DNA from: an uncultured Coriobacteriaceae bacterium
Lineage (GTDB): Bacteria; Actinomycetota; Coriobacteriia; Coriobacteriales; Atopobiaceae
NCBI GenBank assembly: GCA_902772085.1
Contig: CACXZL010000123.1
Location: 1 to 5,991, forward strand
Direction of reading: 5' to 3'
Length of the DNA: 5,991 nucleotides
Shown: in pieces, positions 5,544-5,991 of the stretch
How the letters are laid out: each line of letters begins with the position of its first letter
Numbering within the stretch: the stretch's first letter is position 1
Notes under the pieces: model-generated
Told to the model about the DNA's origin: nothing
Database searches by the model: none
The model's input: the letters and a program-made list of their open reading frames with translations, nothing else
Translations under genes and position numbers: made by a program

Positions 5544-5991
5544 CTACTCGGCTTCTCCGGTGGTTTCAGGCTTCTCTTCCCCTTCTTCCGCCTCACCTTC
5601 GGGCAGCTCGCCGCGGCGAGTCTTGCGCTCACGAATCTCCTCGGCAGTAAGGATGTCTTCGATGCGAAGATTTACGCCAGCGATCTCGAGACCAGTCATG
5701 CCGGTCACCTGGTTTACCACCGTACGCTTGACATCGTCAAATACCTGCGGCGCATACACACCATACTCCATAAGGATGGTGATGTTTACCCGAACGGTGC
5801 TCTCAGGAGTTACCTCCACCGTGACGCCTTTGCGGATATCACGTGCGCCAAAGGCATCCTGTACGCGGTTCACCCAACCGCCCTTCATGCCCACAACGCC
5901 AGGAACCTCGCGCACAGCGATAGCGACGATCTTCTCGATAACGCCGTTGGAGAAGGTAAGGGAATCCTCGCTGTTTACGTCCTCTTCCTCA
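5544..5991 (-). CDS. Asp23/Gls24-family envelope stress protein (N-terminus beyond the window)
   Basis: The reading frame is open from base 5990 down to a TAG at 5544, giving 148 visible residues with no start. The GTG at 5915 is an internal Val, not the start, because conserved family sequence continues upstream: LTFSNGVIEKIVAIA precedes REVPGVVGMKGG. Other family signs are KGVTVEV, a VNITILMEYGVYAPQV strand and the segment VKRTVVNQVTGMTGLEIAGV, followed by NLRIEDI. These proteins are cytoplasmic, can associate with the membrane through partners, and are linked to cell-wall stress in Gram-positive bacteria. The tail after about residue 118 of the visible part is unusually acidic (GELPEGEAEEGEEKPE), a likely disordered extension. 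A strong hairpin 24 bases after the stop ends the transcript. The family call is secure; the precise role is not. Confidence 0.9.
   Translation of the reverse strand, partial: EEEDVNSEDSLTFSNGVIEKIVAIAVREVPGVVGMKGGWVNRVQDAFGARDIRKGVTVEVTPESTVRVNITILMEYGVYAPQVFDDVKRTVVNQVTGMTGLEIAGVNLRIEDILTAEEIRERKTRRGELPEGEAEEGEEKPETTGEAE

Noticed and set aside
5913..5915. GTG as start of the Asp23/Gls24 protein
   Set aside because: Conserved family sequence continues in frame upstream to the window edge, so this codon is an internal valine.

Overview
The window is a piece of bacterial chromosome with moderately high GC and dense, mostly cell-envelope gene content. An Asp23/Gls24 protein, a CE4 lipoprotein deacetylase, a small ArsC/Spx-like protein and a bacterial uridine kinase together suggest a Gram-positive (monoderm) anaerobe. 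My best guess is an actinobacterium of the Coriobacteriia type (Collinsella/Olsenella-like). This rests on codon character and gene mix only; no rRNA or other marker is present.

Layout, left to right. The C-terminal end of an EamA/SMR-type small-molecule or lipid-sugar transporter enters from the left edge (+, ends 187). Facing it is a two-gene operon on the minus strand: a DegT/DnrJ/EryC1/StrS-type PLP aminotransferase (1171-2235) followed, with an ATGA overlap, by a GtrB/ArnC-like membrane glycosyltransferase of family GT2 (212-1174). A compact divergent promoter region (about 2236-2363) separates this operon from a plus-strand group. It holds back-to-back promoter candidates and an inverted repeat at the predicted transcription start. 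The plus-strand group is a CE4 polysaccharide deacetylase lipoprotein (2364-3260), an ArsC/Spx-fold protein that lacks every cysteine (3317-3658), and uridine kinase (3661-4272) only 2 nt downstream of it. Converging on that group is a minus-strand membrane acyltransferase of the acyltransferase-3 family (4373-5452). The right edge holds an Asp23/Gls24 envelope-stress protein (minus strand, stop at 5544, N-terminus outside the window). It is followed by a perfect 13-bp stem-loop that looks like its terminator.

How the genes may work together. The aminotransferase, the polyprenyl-phosphate-type glycosyltransferase and the SMR-like transporter are the three kinds of part used in ArnB-ArnC-ArnE/F lipid-linked aminosugar export. 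A similar pathway decorating a cell-wall glycan is a reasonable hypothesis here. The deacetylase and the O-acyltransferase would be further glycan modifiers. Uridine kinase (pyrimidine salvage) and the cysteine-free ArsC-like protein sit among them without an obvious functional link.

No RNA genes, mobile elements or CRISPR arrays were seen. The most unusual single observations are the complete loss of cysteine in the ArsC-like protein, the possible Arn-like trio, and the palindromic operator candidate in the divergent promoter region.
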